Shown: positions 1-11,103, numbered from the stretch's first letter. The stretch is 64,000 nucleotides of DNA from Erythroxylum novogranatense (GCA_029891385.1 CM057235.1:11855501-11919500); one strand, 5' to 3'. Translations and numbers: made by a program. Notes: generated by a model from the sequence alone, not told the origin.

Positions 1-342
1 GCCTTGAGGTCTCGAACCTTTCGGACCGGGCTTGCTCGTCAAATAGCTCCCTAAGATGAAAAACTATAGTGTGAGCATCCATGGACTCGTGCTGCTTCTA
101 CAGCTCAGGTGACATCGACGCAAGCATAATGCAAGTCGCCATGTCACTGTCCTTTAGATGCTTATTATATGCCTTCGATCATCATCGCAGCATCGACAAA
201 AGTGCATATGGAAGCGGAAAATCTAGGATATATCCTGACTTTCAGATCGAGAACTATTCTCGATTCCTTAACCACCAAGAAAATTCGTCCAGCTTAACTT
301 GTTGGAATCCATAAGTGAGCGAAGATTCACACTTGACGACAT
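1..342 (-). pseudogene. copia gag, N-terminal fragment (element A)
   Basis: The fragment starts at the ATG at 342-340 and reads MSSSVNLRSLMDSNKL, matching the gag starts of F (17564) and G (26704). An in-frame TAA follows after about 24 codons, caused by small deletions relative to G around the LDWLRN motif. A later TAG lies in the stretch that reads PELQKQHES in the relatives. The continuation DAHTIVFHLRELFDEQARS is recognisable up to the window edge. The product would be the structural capsid polyprotein, but this copy is dead. It is assigned by similarity to the other copies in the window. Confidence 0.85.
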
Positions 343-1103
343 TTTAAACAACCTACACGGATAGAGAGGAAGAATGTTAGAATAGGAATAGCTGCATAAT
401 CATAAGGACTTGAATGATATGCAAAAGCTCCCACTAGTTTCATAGAATCCATAACCCTCATTACTGAATCTAAAGAAACAAAGTGACATAATGTCCTAGT
501 GGGTCGATATCCGATATTGCTAAGAATGACCTTGGGTTTACCCAACAAGCCATAACTTAGGTCAATCGGTAGGTATCGAACATACCAATTGCATCATCGA
601 TAACCGATATCGAGAATGACCTTGGGTTTACCCAACAAGCCACCTTATGTCTCGGGAGGTATCGATATACCAATTACATCTTAGACACAACTATCGATCG
701 CTCTTATCAACTTGTTGATGTATGCACTTACATCGGGTATCGACTCTTTGATGCGCATACATCCGATGTATGCTACCCAATTTCGCCTCATCCACGCTGA
801 CCTTGAGTTTACTCAACAAACTAACGCTTCGGGAAAACCAACCCATTAATCGAAAATCATATTTTCATGGTTCAACATATTCAGATAGAGTGAGCTTGGG
901 TTTACCCAACAACCTATCCCTATAAGAACTCGGTTCTTACCATATTAATGGAAGGCGTTAGTTTTCATATACCGAGGAGGGATTTAGAAACTCTAGACTC
1001 AAGTCAAGGATCATAGTCGCTAGACTATATGGCATGATTTAGGTTTCATCAATCAAATTGAATCAATCCTTATAATCATCCATCATCCAACCTGAGCATG
1101 TCA

Positions 1104-1350
1104 CAAGTCGACTTTCATCAAATGCAAGTCACCTTATGCTTCTGCCCACACACAAGTCGACTTATATCCTGATACAAGTCGACTTATGGCAAAAATCTTG
1201 AACAAGTCGACTTATCCAGAAAACAAGTCGACTTATCCAGAAAACAAGTCGACTTATCCTGCAAACAAGTCGACTTATGTAGCAAACAAGTCGACTTATG
1301 CTGAAAACAAGTCGACTTATGTAGCAAACAAGTCGACTTATTCTGCAAGA
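1104..1350. repeat. 21-bp tandem array around AAGTCGACTT (element A leader)
   Basis: GTCGAC occurs at 1107, 1156, 1178, 1206, 1227, 1248, 1269, 1290, 1311 and 1332. The last seven are exactly 21 bp apart, and a decayed copy lies near 1126. Each sits in the 10-bp palindrome AAGTCGACTT, while the spacers vary (for example CCAGAAAAC, GTAGCAAAC). The symmetry suggests a dimeric protein site or a folded RNA element. No function is proven. Confidence 0.9.
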
Positions 1351-2444
1351 TTGCTATTATTTCTAATCGGCTAATTCCTCAATCAATGCAATTCCAATTC
1401 TCAACACCATCATACCTAAGGTAATATCTGTAAATTGATGTATCAATGAACACTTCATTGATCCATGAATGCCTTATATGGTCAAACCATACATGAAAAG
1501 CTTAAAATGAGTCAAAACTCATAAATATCCAAACAATTTAAGAACACCCAAATTCTCACCCTAAGCATTTCAAGCTAGTGTATACACTCTCAAAACTACT
1601 CCGCACTTGTCACAAAAATTGTGACGCCAAAACAAGCAAGAAAATGAAATGTACTAACGAGACACAAATGTGACCAATTCGCATTCAAAATTCTTGGAAA
1701 AGCAAATTCAAGCAATTCAATTTCGCAATCATACTACATCAAGATAACACATTTTAATCACATTAAAATGCTGCAAGGCATTGGAATTGAAAAGCAAACT
1801 CAATCAAGCCAAGCAAAACAGTCCCAACAATTTTCACCAAAACTGTCCAGTTCTGTACATTGCTTGAAATGATCAATGAAACAATTTCAATAAATTCTGA
1901 GAAAATTATATAGGTTACTACATGTTCAGAACATGCTACCTGAATGTTTTCAGGATTTTAGGCCATCAAAAACTCAGTCAACCAAAATAACAAAACCGAT
2001 TCAAAATCTGTGTTCATCAGCACAGCAATTCCCAACATAATAGAATAAAATCGAAAATAAATATCCAATCACCTTGACATCCAATTTCCATGCTCACAGA
2101 CATTCACCAACATCTTAGAGACATGTAGGTGAAGGAAAATCCAGAAAAAGATTTTTCTAGAATTTATTCTTGATTTTATACTACTGCCTGTTCACAGAAT
2201 CGTTTCAAAAACAGCATCTGTAAGCTTAGGGAAATAATTAGCAAAACTTTATCTAATCAAATCGATAAATTCTGAAAATTCATAGACATATTCTCTAACA
2301 TGTTATGAACATTCCTGGGCAGAAAAATTTCGAAAACCCTATCTCTATAGCAATTGAAATCTGAACAGAATGCATGCTACAACATCACAAGCAATTAGGG
2401 TTTATGATCTAGCTTCAGCTAAAGCTTCATACACTACACCGCAC

Positions 2445-2456
2445 GCTCTGATACCA
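2445..2456 (-). other. primer binding site of element A (tRNA-iMet)
   Basis: On the minus strand this reads TGGTATCAGAGC, complementary to the 3' end of plant initiator methionine tRNA. One base separates it from the LTR end TTCCTACA. This fixes the 5' LTR end and the orientation. Confidence 0.9.
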
Positions 2457-2457
2457 C

Positions 2458-4274
2458 TGTAGGAAAATCTCGGAGGAACATCACATGTTCCAGCAGCGAA
2501 ACAAAAATTTTATTCCGGGACCTTCCCGAAACCCAGGATCCCGGTGTCGGTATGAAAACCTCAAACCTGAATAGCCAATAGAGACTATCTCTAAAGGTAT
2601 CCACGCAGAGATCAGAAAACCTAACCGGATCAAACACCTTTGACCCGGGAATAGCTAGAACAGAATAAGAGCTGCTAGACCCTACCTCTGTCCTAGAGAG
2701 CTTGAGAAAACGTTGAAACCTTGTGCTTGGAGAAGGAGAAGTCGATGGTTGCTTAAGGAGAAGAAGAAAATGAACCTTTTAAAGCAAAGCTTAACTATTA
2801 AGCTTTCATCTTCTGTTCCTTTCTAAAACCTACGAACCATCATCTTCTTTTTACATGTATATAAATCTTTTAACTTTTAAAAGACTAAGCATGTGATGAT
2901 GCCATGTGGAAGCTTCATTACCATTCATTTATTTAACTAATTAAATAAACAAACTTTGACTTTTCAATGGCTTTATCTCTTCTCCCTTTCCAACGCACAT
3001 GTACATATATATATATAATAATTAATTAATTAATTACTTAATTAATTAATTAGAATATATTTGCTAAGGTCCAGTCCAACTGGGGTCGGTCCTACCGGCC
3101 TACCGGGCCCCGGTGCTGAAACAGCTCCGGAAACCTTTCTTAGCAATATTGATGTCGCGATCTCATCGGGACATATCCCAATCCCATTGGGATCCATTTA
3201 ATCCTAATGCTCTCCATAATTGGAACTCTGTCCAATTACTATTTTACTGATTCTCCGAGTCACTCTTATCGTGTGACCCTTTAGGTTTCGGTTATGTTGG
3301 TCACTTAGATTAACAATTAATCTGAGCAAGTCATGAGCGTATCTAGCAACACATCATGACCCCAATTGACCGGAAAGTAATCGGTTTGATGAATTCATCA
3401 CGAACCGTATCACGAACCCTTCCATGTATACAATTCTTGTGCAATTCGTCCTTTCATCATCCTATACCCCACTTGGTTATGAGTATGGCTAATATGTCAA
3501 CTCTTACTAGACTAAGTCTAGCCAAGTGAAATCGGTTCTGTCGAGGACTCATTACTTTATATGTCCATGAAGACACTCTTCATGACATAGTCATGCTCGC
3601 CGAGACTTAAAGTAATGATCCCGACAAGAGGCTAAGTATCTCTTCTGTTCTCACGTATGATGAATCCTTTATTGGCTACTCAATTACCTTGAATACCTCA
3701 AACTGCACCCAAGCACCACCCTATGAGTAACCTCTGGAAGGCCACAAGGAATGGAGTCAGTACAGATCAAGATTCAAGATATCCTCGAGTACCTCAAGTC
3801 TAAGGATACTTGCACCATTGCTATGATGAGATTATCATCGACATTAAATCCATGTGATGATCTCATGGCAGGTCATCCAATGAACTTACTACCACTAGTA
3901 AGCATCCATATGTCAACTCTAAATAGCTCATATTTACAGTTTCTGAGATCTACTGTTTGATCCAATCAAGGAGTATGACATATGCTAGTCTTTCCGGATT
4001 AATGATGTCCAGTCTCATTAATCCTATGACTAGGGAGAATTTAGATACTGACATAATTGCACATGATAGGAATCTCAGGATTATGATCACATCATAATTT
4101 CCTTCATGCTATGTCATATATCATGGACTTCATTAATTTGATTAAAGATCAATATCAATTCATAAAGAACATCAAATAAATGAAACATGCCTTTCTTTAT
4201 TTATTCATAAAGTCTGCACATGACTATGAACAAAAAGCGCTAAAGGGGATTGCCTTTAGGGCACTACTCTAACA
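2458..4274 (-). repeat. 5' LTR of copia element A
   Basis: The LTR is 1817 bp. On the minus strand it begins TGTTAGAGTAGTGCC and ends GATTTTCCTACA, as do the LTRs of B (6468-8323) and G. It contains a TA/TTAA-rich microsatellite near 3006-3060. The primer site follows directly at 2456. Small reading frames in it are not supported as genes. Confidence 0.92.
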
Positions 4275-6456
4275 CTCCTTACACACCACAGCATAATGGT
4301 GTGGCAAAAAGGAGAAATCAAACCTTGTTAGACATGGTGCAATCAATGATGGGCTTTGCAAAGTTACCAAAATACTTTTGGGGGTATGCAATCGAGACAG
4401 CTGTTTACTTGCTAAACAGAATTCCATCAAAGACAGTTGATGTTACTCCGTATGAGATGTGGACTAACAAAAGACCCTATCTTACTCATTTTATGGTTTG
4501 GGGCTGTCCAGCTTATGTGAAGCGGACACAGTCAGATAAACTTGATGCAAAATCTGACAAGTGTTTGTTCGTAGGATATCCTAAAGAAACAATGGGATAT
4601 CAGTTCTACCTTGCTGAGGAGCAAAAGGTGTTTGTTTCAAAGCATGTTGTCTTTTTAGAGAAAGAGTTTTTTTTACAAGAAGACAGTGGGAGCAAAATAG
4701 AACTTGAAGAAGTTCAAGATGCTCGAATGCAGACGCAGATCAATCGCTCAACTCAAACTGTGACTCATACGGATGAAGTAACAGATTCAACCTTCTACAA
4801 CACACGGTTCGTAGGTCACGTAGGATACGCCTGCTCCCGAGAGATATGGATTTCTCATGAATGAACAGAATGACGTGTTGCTCATAGAAAATGATGAGCC
4901 TACCACCTATGAAGAGGTTACAAGAGTTCGAATCGAGAAATGGCTTCATGCCATGCAGTGAAATGGATTCCATGTATGAAAACCAAGTATGGACTTTGGT
5001 TGAGGCACCCGAAGGAATCAAACCCATAGGGTGCAAATGGGTTTTCAAAAAGAAAATCGACACGGATGGTAATGTGATTACCTATAAAGCAAGGCTTGTG
5101 GCTAAAGGTTTCGTCAAAGACAAGGAGTTGACTACTGACGAGACCTTCACCCGATGAGCAATGCTTAAATCCATTAGATACTCCTAGCCATTGCCACTCA
5201 TTATGATTATGAGATATGGCAAATGGATGTGAAGACAGCTTTCTTAAATGGAAATCTAGCTGAGGATGTGTATATGACACAACCTGAGGGCTTCACCTCC
5301 TATGATGGCGAAAAGGTATGCAAGCTTCAAAAATCCATCTTTGGATTGAAGCAAGCATCCCGGAGTTGGAACATCCATTTTGATGAGGTAATCAAAGAGT
5401 TTGGTTTCTCACAAAATCCGGATGAATACTGTGTGTATAAGAAGGTTAGTGGGACTACAATCGTATTCCTTGTGTTGTATGTAGATGACATATTATTGCT
5501 AGGAAACGATGTCTCTATGCTACAATCAGTCAAGATTTGGTTGTCCAAACAATTTGCCATGAAAGACCTTGGTGAAGCAACTTATATCCTTGGGATAAGA
5601 ATCCATAGAGATAGATCAAAAAGGTTGCTTGGTCTTTCACAATCAACGTACATAGACAAGATGCTAAAAAGGTCCTTTTTAGCATGGAGCAATCCAAGAG
5701 AGGGTACCTTCCCGTGACTCATGGGATAACACTCTCGAAATCTATGTGTCCTAAGACACAAGATGAGAGGATGCGAATGAGTATGATCCCGTATGCATCT
5801 GCGGTAGGATCTATCATGTACGCAATGCTATGTACGAGACCCGATGTAGCATATGCTTTAAGTGTTACGAGCAGATACCAATCGGATCCTGGTGAGGGTC
5901 ACTGGGTGGCTGTCAAGAATATCCTCAAGTACTTGCAAGGACTCGGGATGTTTTCGATATATGGAGATGGAGATCTCAAAGTGAGCGGTATCTGGATGCC
6001 GCTTTCAACTGATAAGGATGATTCCAAATCCCAATCAGGTTACATATTCACATCGAACGGCGGAGCGGTCGGTTGGAAGAGTTCCAAACAAGAGACGATC
6101 ACGATTCAACGATCAAGCGAGTACATTGTCGCTGTAAGCGGGAAGGCGGTTTGGATCAAGAAGTTCATTCTTGAACTTTGTGTGGTTCCTAGCGATGATG
6201 GGCCCATACAGCTTGTATTGTGACAACAATGGGGCTATTCTTGCAGCGAAAGAACCAAGGTCTCATCAACGATCCAAACACGTACTCGCAGATATCATCG
6301 ATCGGGGAGATCATAGGGCGAGGTGATGTCCAAATCGAGAGAATTCTCACCGAGCAGAATATTGCTGATCCGTTGACAAAGCCATTGTCACAAAAGAGTT
6401 TTGATTCTCATGTACTCGCCTATGGTATTAGATATCAAGGCGATTGGCTTTAGGTC
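4275..6456 (+). pseudogene. copia pol fragment: integrase C-part, reverse transcriptase, RNase H (element B)
   Basis: The order is: integrase end with YTPQHNGVAKRRNQTLLD, where the catalytic Glu seen as AERR in G is Lys here (4275-4864); RT N-part with WTLVEAP and ARLVAKGF (4960-5157); RT core with DVKTAFLNG, FGLKQASRSWN and an intact YVDD box (5223-5717); RNase H region with SAVGSIMYAM and ending RYQGDWL (5684-6453). Breaks are a frameshift after about 4840, stops around 4960 and 5155, and a frameshift near 5690. Within a living element these enzymes copy RNA to DNA and integrate it. This copy is dead. The order integrase before RT proves Ty1/copia type. Confidence 0.92.
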
Positions 6457-6467
6457 AAGTGGGAGAT

Positions 6468-8323
6468 TGTTAGAGTAGTGCCACAAGGCAATCGATTTAG
6501 CGATATTGTACAAAGTTGTGTACATACTTTATGAATAAATAAAGAAAGGCATATTTCATTAACTTGCTGTTCATTATTTATGAATGGATATTGATCTATA
6601 AGCAAATTAATGAAGTCCATGATATATGACATAGCATGGAGGAAATTATGATGTGATCATGCTATTGAGATTCCTATCATGTGCAATTATGTCAGTATCT
6701 AAATTATCCCTAGTCATAGGATTACTGAGACTGGACATCGGTAATCCGGAAAGACTAGCACATCTCACGCTCCTTGATTTGATCAAGCAGTGGATCTCAG
6801 AAACTATACATATGAGATATTTAGGGTTGAGATGTGGATGCTTATTAGAAGTAGTAAGTACATTGGATGACCTGCTATGAGATCATCACATGGATGTCCT
6901 ATTCTAATGTCAGTGATAATCTCATCAAAGCAATGGTGCAAGTATCCTTAGACTTAAGGTGCTCAAGGATATCTTGATATCTTGATTCGTGCTTTGACTC
7001 CATTCCTTGTTGCCTTCTGAGGTCGCTCATAGGGTGGTGTTTGGGTACAGCTTGAGGTATTCGAAGGTAATTGAGTAGCCAATAAAGGATTCACCACTTC
7101 TGTGATAGCAGAAGATGATACCCATGGCCTTTTGTCAGGGTCATTACTTGGAAGTCTCTGGCCAAAGCATATATGTCATGAAGAATGTCCTCATTGACAT
7201 ATAAAGTAATGAGTCCCAGGACAAGAACTGAAATCACTTGGACTAGATTTGACGTAGTCAGTCTAGTAAGAGTTGACACATTGCCCATACTCATAACCAA
7301 GTGGGGTATAGCATGGTGAAAGGACGAATTGCACGATAATTGTCTATAGAAAGGTTCGTGATATGGTTCATGATGAATACATGTTCATTCGTCAAACCAA
7401 TTACTTTTCGGTCAATTGGGGGTCATGATGTGTTGCTAGATACCGCTCATGACTTGCTCAGATTAAGTGTTGATCTAAGTGGCCAACATAACCGAGAACC
7501 TAATGGGTCACACGCATAAGAGTGTCTCAGAGAATTCGTAAAATAGTTTTGGACAGAGTTCCAATATATGGAGAGCAAACGGACTAAATGGATCCCGATG
7601 AGATCGAGATATGTCCCGATGAGATCGCGACATCGATATTGCTGAAAAACATTTCTGGGGGTTTTTCCCATACCAGACCCTAGAGTTTAGGTAGGGCCAA
7701 CCCAGTGTGACTGGACCACTTCAGCATTAATATATATATATATATATATATATTAATTAAAGAATTAATTAATATATATATATATATATGTGTCAATTGG
7801 ATGGAGGAGGAAGCTTTAAGCTTTAAGCTTTAACTTTTTATATATATATATATATATATAAAGTAGCTAACGTGGGTCAATGACTCACCTTAGCATTTAT
7901 TACATCTTTAATTGTTAAAGATATAAAAGGCTTAGGAAGAAAGTTTGAGGATGATTGATGGTCGTTGGAAGAGAAAAGATAGGTTTTAAGAGGAAATAGT
8001 TTTCTCCTCTCATATTTTCATCTTCATCGAAGATCATCAACTCTCAAGCTCTTCTTCTTCATCATCATCATCGTTTCTCCTAAGCTCTCCAGAACAAAGG
8101 TAAGATCTAGCATTTGTTCTAGCTATTCTCGGGTCAAAGGGTTTGTCCCGGTTAGGTTTTCCGATCTCTGCATGGATACCATTAGAGACGGTCTCCTTTG
8201 GCCGTTATGGTTTGAGTCTGTTGTATAGTCACATGGATCCTGGCTTTCGGGAAGGTCCCAGAACAAAAAAATTTTGTTTTCCGCACCGTGGGCATGTGAT
8301 GCTCACACCGGGATTTTCCTACA
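6468..8323 (+). repeat. 3' LTR of copia element B
   Basis: The LTR is 1856 bp. It starts TGTTAGAGTAGTGCC right after the purine-rich AAGTGGGAGAT and ends GATTTTCCTACA at 8323. It contains long TA microsatellites at about 7729-7793 and 7840-7860 and a likely TATA box at 7922. It matches the LTRs of A, F and G throughout. Confidence 0.93.
7922..7930 (+). promoter_or_regulatory. predicted TATA box in the family LTR (element B copy)
   Basis: TATAAAAGG lies about 1.45 kb into the LTR. This implies a long U3 and an R-U5 of under 0.4 kb. A TATA-like stretch is present at the matching place in the G LTRs. This is a sequence prediction only. Confidence 0.4.
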
Positions 8324-9085
8324 CGGCCTATGGAGATTAATAATAACACATGGCAGTTACTCAAAGAAGACGAAAAGATCTTCTACGATACTTTGGGGTT
8401 TGTTGCTACTATGCCATATCCTTCAAAACGGCCTTGCCATCGGTGTACTATTTTTCCAATCACAGAAAACACAAATATAATGGTTGCACCAGATATACAA
8501 CCAAGATATCCACCGAATTTGACTAGGGGGAAGTCAAAATTATTTCCTGAAGATGATACCAGTGATGATCTGTCCGCAGATCAAATTGCAGAAGAAGTGC
8601 GAAGAATTGATGAGGCATGCGCTTCTGCACAAGATCCAGAAAAAGCGAGTTGCAGCTATACTAATAAGGAGGAAGACTGTCCCGTAGAGGGAAGAATAAG
8701 AACAGGAACATTTATTGAGTTCCTTGTTCAGACAGTTCTACGTATTAGCCCTTTGTCTAATACACTGTCTATACAAACACAAGCATTACCCCTGCAAGGA
8801 AGACAATTGCTGATGTTGCCTGTTCCTTTTGACTTAAATCTTCCTGAAGCTGAAACGTTCATTCGTCCACCTACCTTTGAGATCAATGAAGACTACATTC
8901 CATCCTCTGATGCTTACACTACTTCAATTCCCTTCACTCCTCCATCAGCAGATATTGATGAAGCCTCCTCATCGAATGATCCACCAGATGAAGTTAGCAG
9001 ATTACGTGGTGAACTCAACGACATGAAGGAGACGGTGAATGATCCAAAAGATGATAGCAGAATCAACAAGAGCTTTAATCATTAA
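8324..9085 (+). pseudogene. envelope-like ORF, C-terminal part (element D)
   Basis: An uninterrupted frame runs from the B border (8324) to TAA at 9083-9085. Its first Met codon (8330) is only internal, because the equivalent ORF in E continues upstream with RP then Met. The two copies share blocks such as TWQLLKEDEK/TWELLKEDEK, DIQPRYP, DDLSADQI, EDCPV, FIEFLVQTVLRI, LPLQGRQLLMLP and FIRPPT. The end is polar and predicted coiled coil. The family is the third ORF of Sireviruses, often called envelope-like, with no proven function. The fragment lost its N-terminal half when B inserted, but shows no internal stop. Confidence 0.75.
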
Positions 9086-9540
9086 TCATTTTTATTATAA
9101 CAAATAGGGGAGAGCAGAAAAGAAGAAAATGAAAAGAAGAGGAGAGGATGTTCGACAAAGAAGGTGTGACCACAAAGCAGATGAAGAAAGGAAGAAGATA
9201 AGTTTTGTTTTACTTTTGCAACATCTCAGAATTTTGTTTTCTTTTCTTGTATATAATTTGTTATACTCAAAAGGGGAGATTGTTAAGTCAAAATGACTTT
9301 ACTTAAATATGATTTTGATGTATAACAAAAAGAGATCAAATAAAAAGAAAAACAAAATAGATGAAGTCGATATGATGGACACAGATTTAACACGATTTAA
9401 CTCGTATACGCATTTAAGTTGAATAATCAAGTCGCATACGCATCTACGACCACATTTAACTCGTATACGTGAGGCGAAGTTGAGATGCTTAAAGTCAACA
9501 TGATTTAAGACGACACGCATAATAAAAGACACGGGAAAGA

Positions 9541-9775
9541 TGCAGACGCTGAGCAACGCAGACGCAGATGCAAAGAAAAGCAGACGCAGACACAAATACA
9601 AAAGCAACGCAGACGCAAATACAAAAGCAGACGCAAACACAAAAGCAACGCAGACGCAAATACAAAAGCAGACGCAGATGCAAATACAAAAGCAGACGCA
9701 GACTCAAATACAAAAGCAGACGCAGAAACAAATGCAAAAGTAGACGCAGACGCAGAAAAGAAGAAGACGCAAGAG
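9541..9775. repeat. GCAGACGCA / AAATACAAAAGCAGACGC low-complexity array in LTR D
   Basis: Imperfect short repeats of GCAGACGCA interspersed with AAATACAAAAGCA occupy the U3 part of LTR D. The E LTRs hold a shorter, diverged complement (TCTGCGTCTG/TTTACTTCGTC types, about 10850-10990 and 19960-20050). The purine bias leaves several frames open on both strands, producing Gln/Lys- and Leu-rich spurious proteins. Confidence 0.85.
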
Positions 9776-9871
9776 TCAGTTCGAGTTAGTTATAGAACTC
9801 AACTGATTAACCGTTTCTTTCAAGATTCAAGATTTAAGATTCAAGAATCAAGAAGCAGTTGGAGACGAAGG

Positions 9872-9881
9872 CTATAAATAC
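9872..9881 (+). promoter_or_regulatory. predicted TATA box in LTR D
   Basis: CTATAAATAC lies about 590 bp into the LTR. The same word is conserved on the minus strand in the E 5' LTR (19801-19810). It is probably the U3 promoter. Confidence 0.45.
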
Positions 9882-10471
9882 AAGTCGAAGTCGAAGATTG
9901 CAAAGTTACAAAAAAGTGATATGCACAAAGAGTTACAAAAAGTTACATACGTACAGATACTTACACAAAATAGCGAGAAAAATTACTACGTGAAAAAGTG
10001 ATTTAGTTGAGTGCTATTTTTCTGTAACAAAGTGTTCAAATATTTTTCTGAGAAGAAAAGTTATGCAGATAACTGCGCAGAGGCTAAGTGTGAAAGAATA
10101 CTTGGTTGTAGAGACACAAGAGGCTCGTGAAAGAATACTTGTAACGATTAAAGAGATAGTGAAATCTCAGAAGAAACTCTGAGGACTGGACGTAGCCCAT
10201 GGTTTGGGGTGAACCAGGATAAATCTTCGTGTCTACCACTCTTACTCTCTATCTCTATTTTAAGTTTCAAATTTTATCATTACTTACTTTTTATATACAT
10301 AGTGTTGAAAAGTTTGATAAATCGAGAATCTATAAAAATTACTCAAAGAATTTTATTTCTAACAAATAGTTCGAAAAGATTTATAAAAAGGGGAATACAC
10401 AATTCAACCTCCCCTTCTCGTGCATTCTAATATCGTTTTCTAAGTGCTGTATTAACGTGTGATTCACTTCA

Positions 10472-11103
10472 GTTACAAGTATTCTTTTCGAGCCTCTTCA
10501 GGTCTCGACAATCAGTATTCTTTCACACTTAGCCTCTGCAGGCTATCTGCACTACTTTTTCTCATAAAAGTGTTTGCACACTTGTTACAGTAAAATAGCT
10601 CTCAGCTAATTTGAACATAATGTTTTTTTGCTAACTTTCGATCACTTTTTCTAACTTTGGCTAACTTTACAATCTTCGACTTCGACTTGTGTTTATAGCC
10701 TTCGTCTCCAACTGCTTCTTGATTCTTGTTTCTTGAATCTTTAAAGAAACGGTTATTCAGTTGAGTTCTGTAACTAACTCGAACTGACTCATTCGTCTTC
10801 TTTTCAAATTTCGCATCTGTTTTTCTTTGTCTGTATTTTATCGTCTGTGCTTCTGCGTCTGCGTCTGTTTTCACTTCGTCTGTGTCTACTTTACTTCGTC
10901 TGTGTCTACTTTACTTAGTGTCTGCATCTGTTTTTCATTTTGCATCTGTTTCATTTAGCGTCTGCGTCTGTGTTCCTTCGTCTGTATGACTTCGTCTGTA
11001 TGTCTGACTTTGTCTTTCTGACTTCATCTGCTTTTGTTTTACTTTTTTTTCTTTTTTGTTATACATCAAAATTATATCTAAGTAAAGTCATTTGGACTTA
11101 ACA
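10472..11103 (-). repeat. 3' LTR of element E, truncated by D
   Basis: The LTR starts on the minus strand at 11103 with TGTTAAGTCC, next to the purine tract AAAAAAGGGAGAGATTG. It is cut at 10472, within GTTAC, where D inserted. By alignment to the 5' LTR, the counterpart of 19263-19582 (320 bp) is missing and should lie left of the window, beyond D. Confidence 0.88.

Larger units (their letters stand above)
343..2457 (-). other. long 5' leader of copia element A
   Basis: This is the untranslated stretch between the primer site and gag, with no convincing ORF. It contains four short inverted repeats with a 4-base loop (532-545, 622-635, 803-816, 896-909) and an array of GTCGAC palindromes (1107-1337). 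The same layout recurs in the leaders of F and G, so it is a family trait. The 62-codon reading frame over the palindrome array is a by-product of the 21-bp period. Confidence 0.8.
1..4274 (-). mobile_element. Ty1/copia element A, 5' part (LTR, leader, start of gag)
   Basis: On the minus strand, reading leftward from 4274, the order is a 5' LTR (4274-2458), a primer site for initiator Met-tRNA (2456-2445), a leader of about 2.1 kb and the start of gag (342 down to 1). The rest lies left of the window. The right border at 4274 abuts a plus-strand integrase fragment cut in mid-codon, so A inserted into copia element B. The expected target duplication on this side would be CTCCT (4275-4279), but its partner is outside the window. 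The LTR, leader and gag match elements B, F and G, so these are one family. The long LTR and leader recall the Angela/BARE-type copia lineage. That lineage call is inference. Confidence 0.9.
4275..8323 (+). mobile_element. Ty1/copia element B, 3' part (integrase to 3' LTR)
   Basis: This is the right half of a plus-strand copia element. It runs from mid-integrase through reverse transcriptase and RNase H to a purine tract (about 6458-6467) and the 3' LTR (6468-8323). Its left half was displaced by the insertion of A and lies outside the window. On the right it ends at 8323 inside the envelope-like ORF of element D, whose reading frame resumes at 8324 (CGG CCT ATG). The expected duplication there is CGGCC. 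Confidence 0.9.
8324..10471 (+). mobile_element. Sirevirus-type copia element D, 3' part
   Basis: This is the right end of a plus-strand element. It comprises an envelope-like ORF fragment (8324-9085), a short non-coding stretch ending in a purine tract (9271-9280), and a 3' LTR (9281-10471). The left part was displaced by insertion of B. On the right, 10472 continues as LTR of element E in the opposite orientation, cut at GTTAC, so D inserted into E's 3' LTR. An extra ORF between pol and the 3' LTR is a hallmark of Sireviruses such as SIRE1. Confidence 0.85.
9281..10471 (+). repeat. 3' LTR of Sirevirus-type element D
   Basis: The LTR is 1191 bp. It starts TGTTAAGTC after the purine tract AAAAGGGGAGAT and ends GTGTGATTCACTTCA. 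It is clearly related to the LTRs of E (19263-20212, 950 bp). Most of the extra length lies in an internal GCAGACGCA-type array (9541-9775). A likely TATA box lies at 9872-9881. Confidence 0.9.

Noticed and set aside
532..635. GGGTTTA words suggesting interstitial telomere repeats
   Set aside because: They occur singly, always inside the same hairpin with an inverted arm, and never in tandem. They are part of the leader stem-loop.
1104..1350. Regular short repeats resembling a CRISPR array
   Set aside because: The unit is 20-21 bp with a palindromic core and near-identical spacers, in a plant retrotransposon leader. There are no unique spacers and no cas genes.
1186..1374. Small ORF with seven-residue repeats (NKSTYPE-like)
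   Set aside because: The 21-bp leader array happens to be a multiple of three without stops. It lies antisense to the element's transcript, and the F and G arrays do not keep such a frame.
9495..9789. Four overlapping ORFs on both strands (Gln/Lys-rich and Leu/Cys-rich)
   Set aside because: They come from the low-complexity array in LTR D. Composition leaves frames open, and nothing resembles a protein family.
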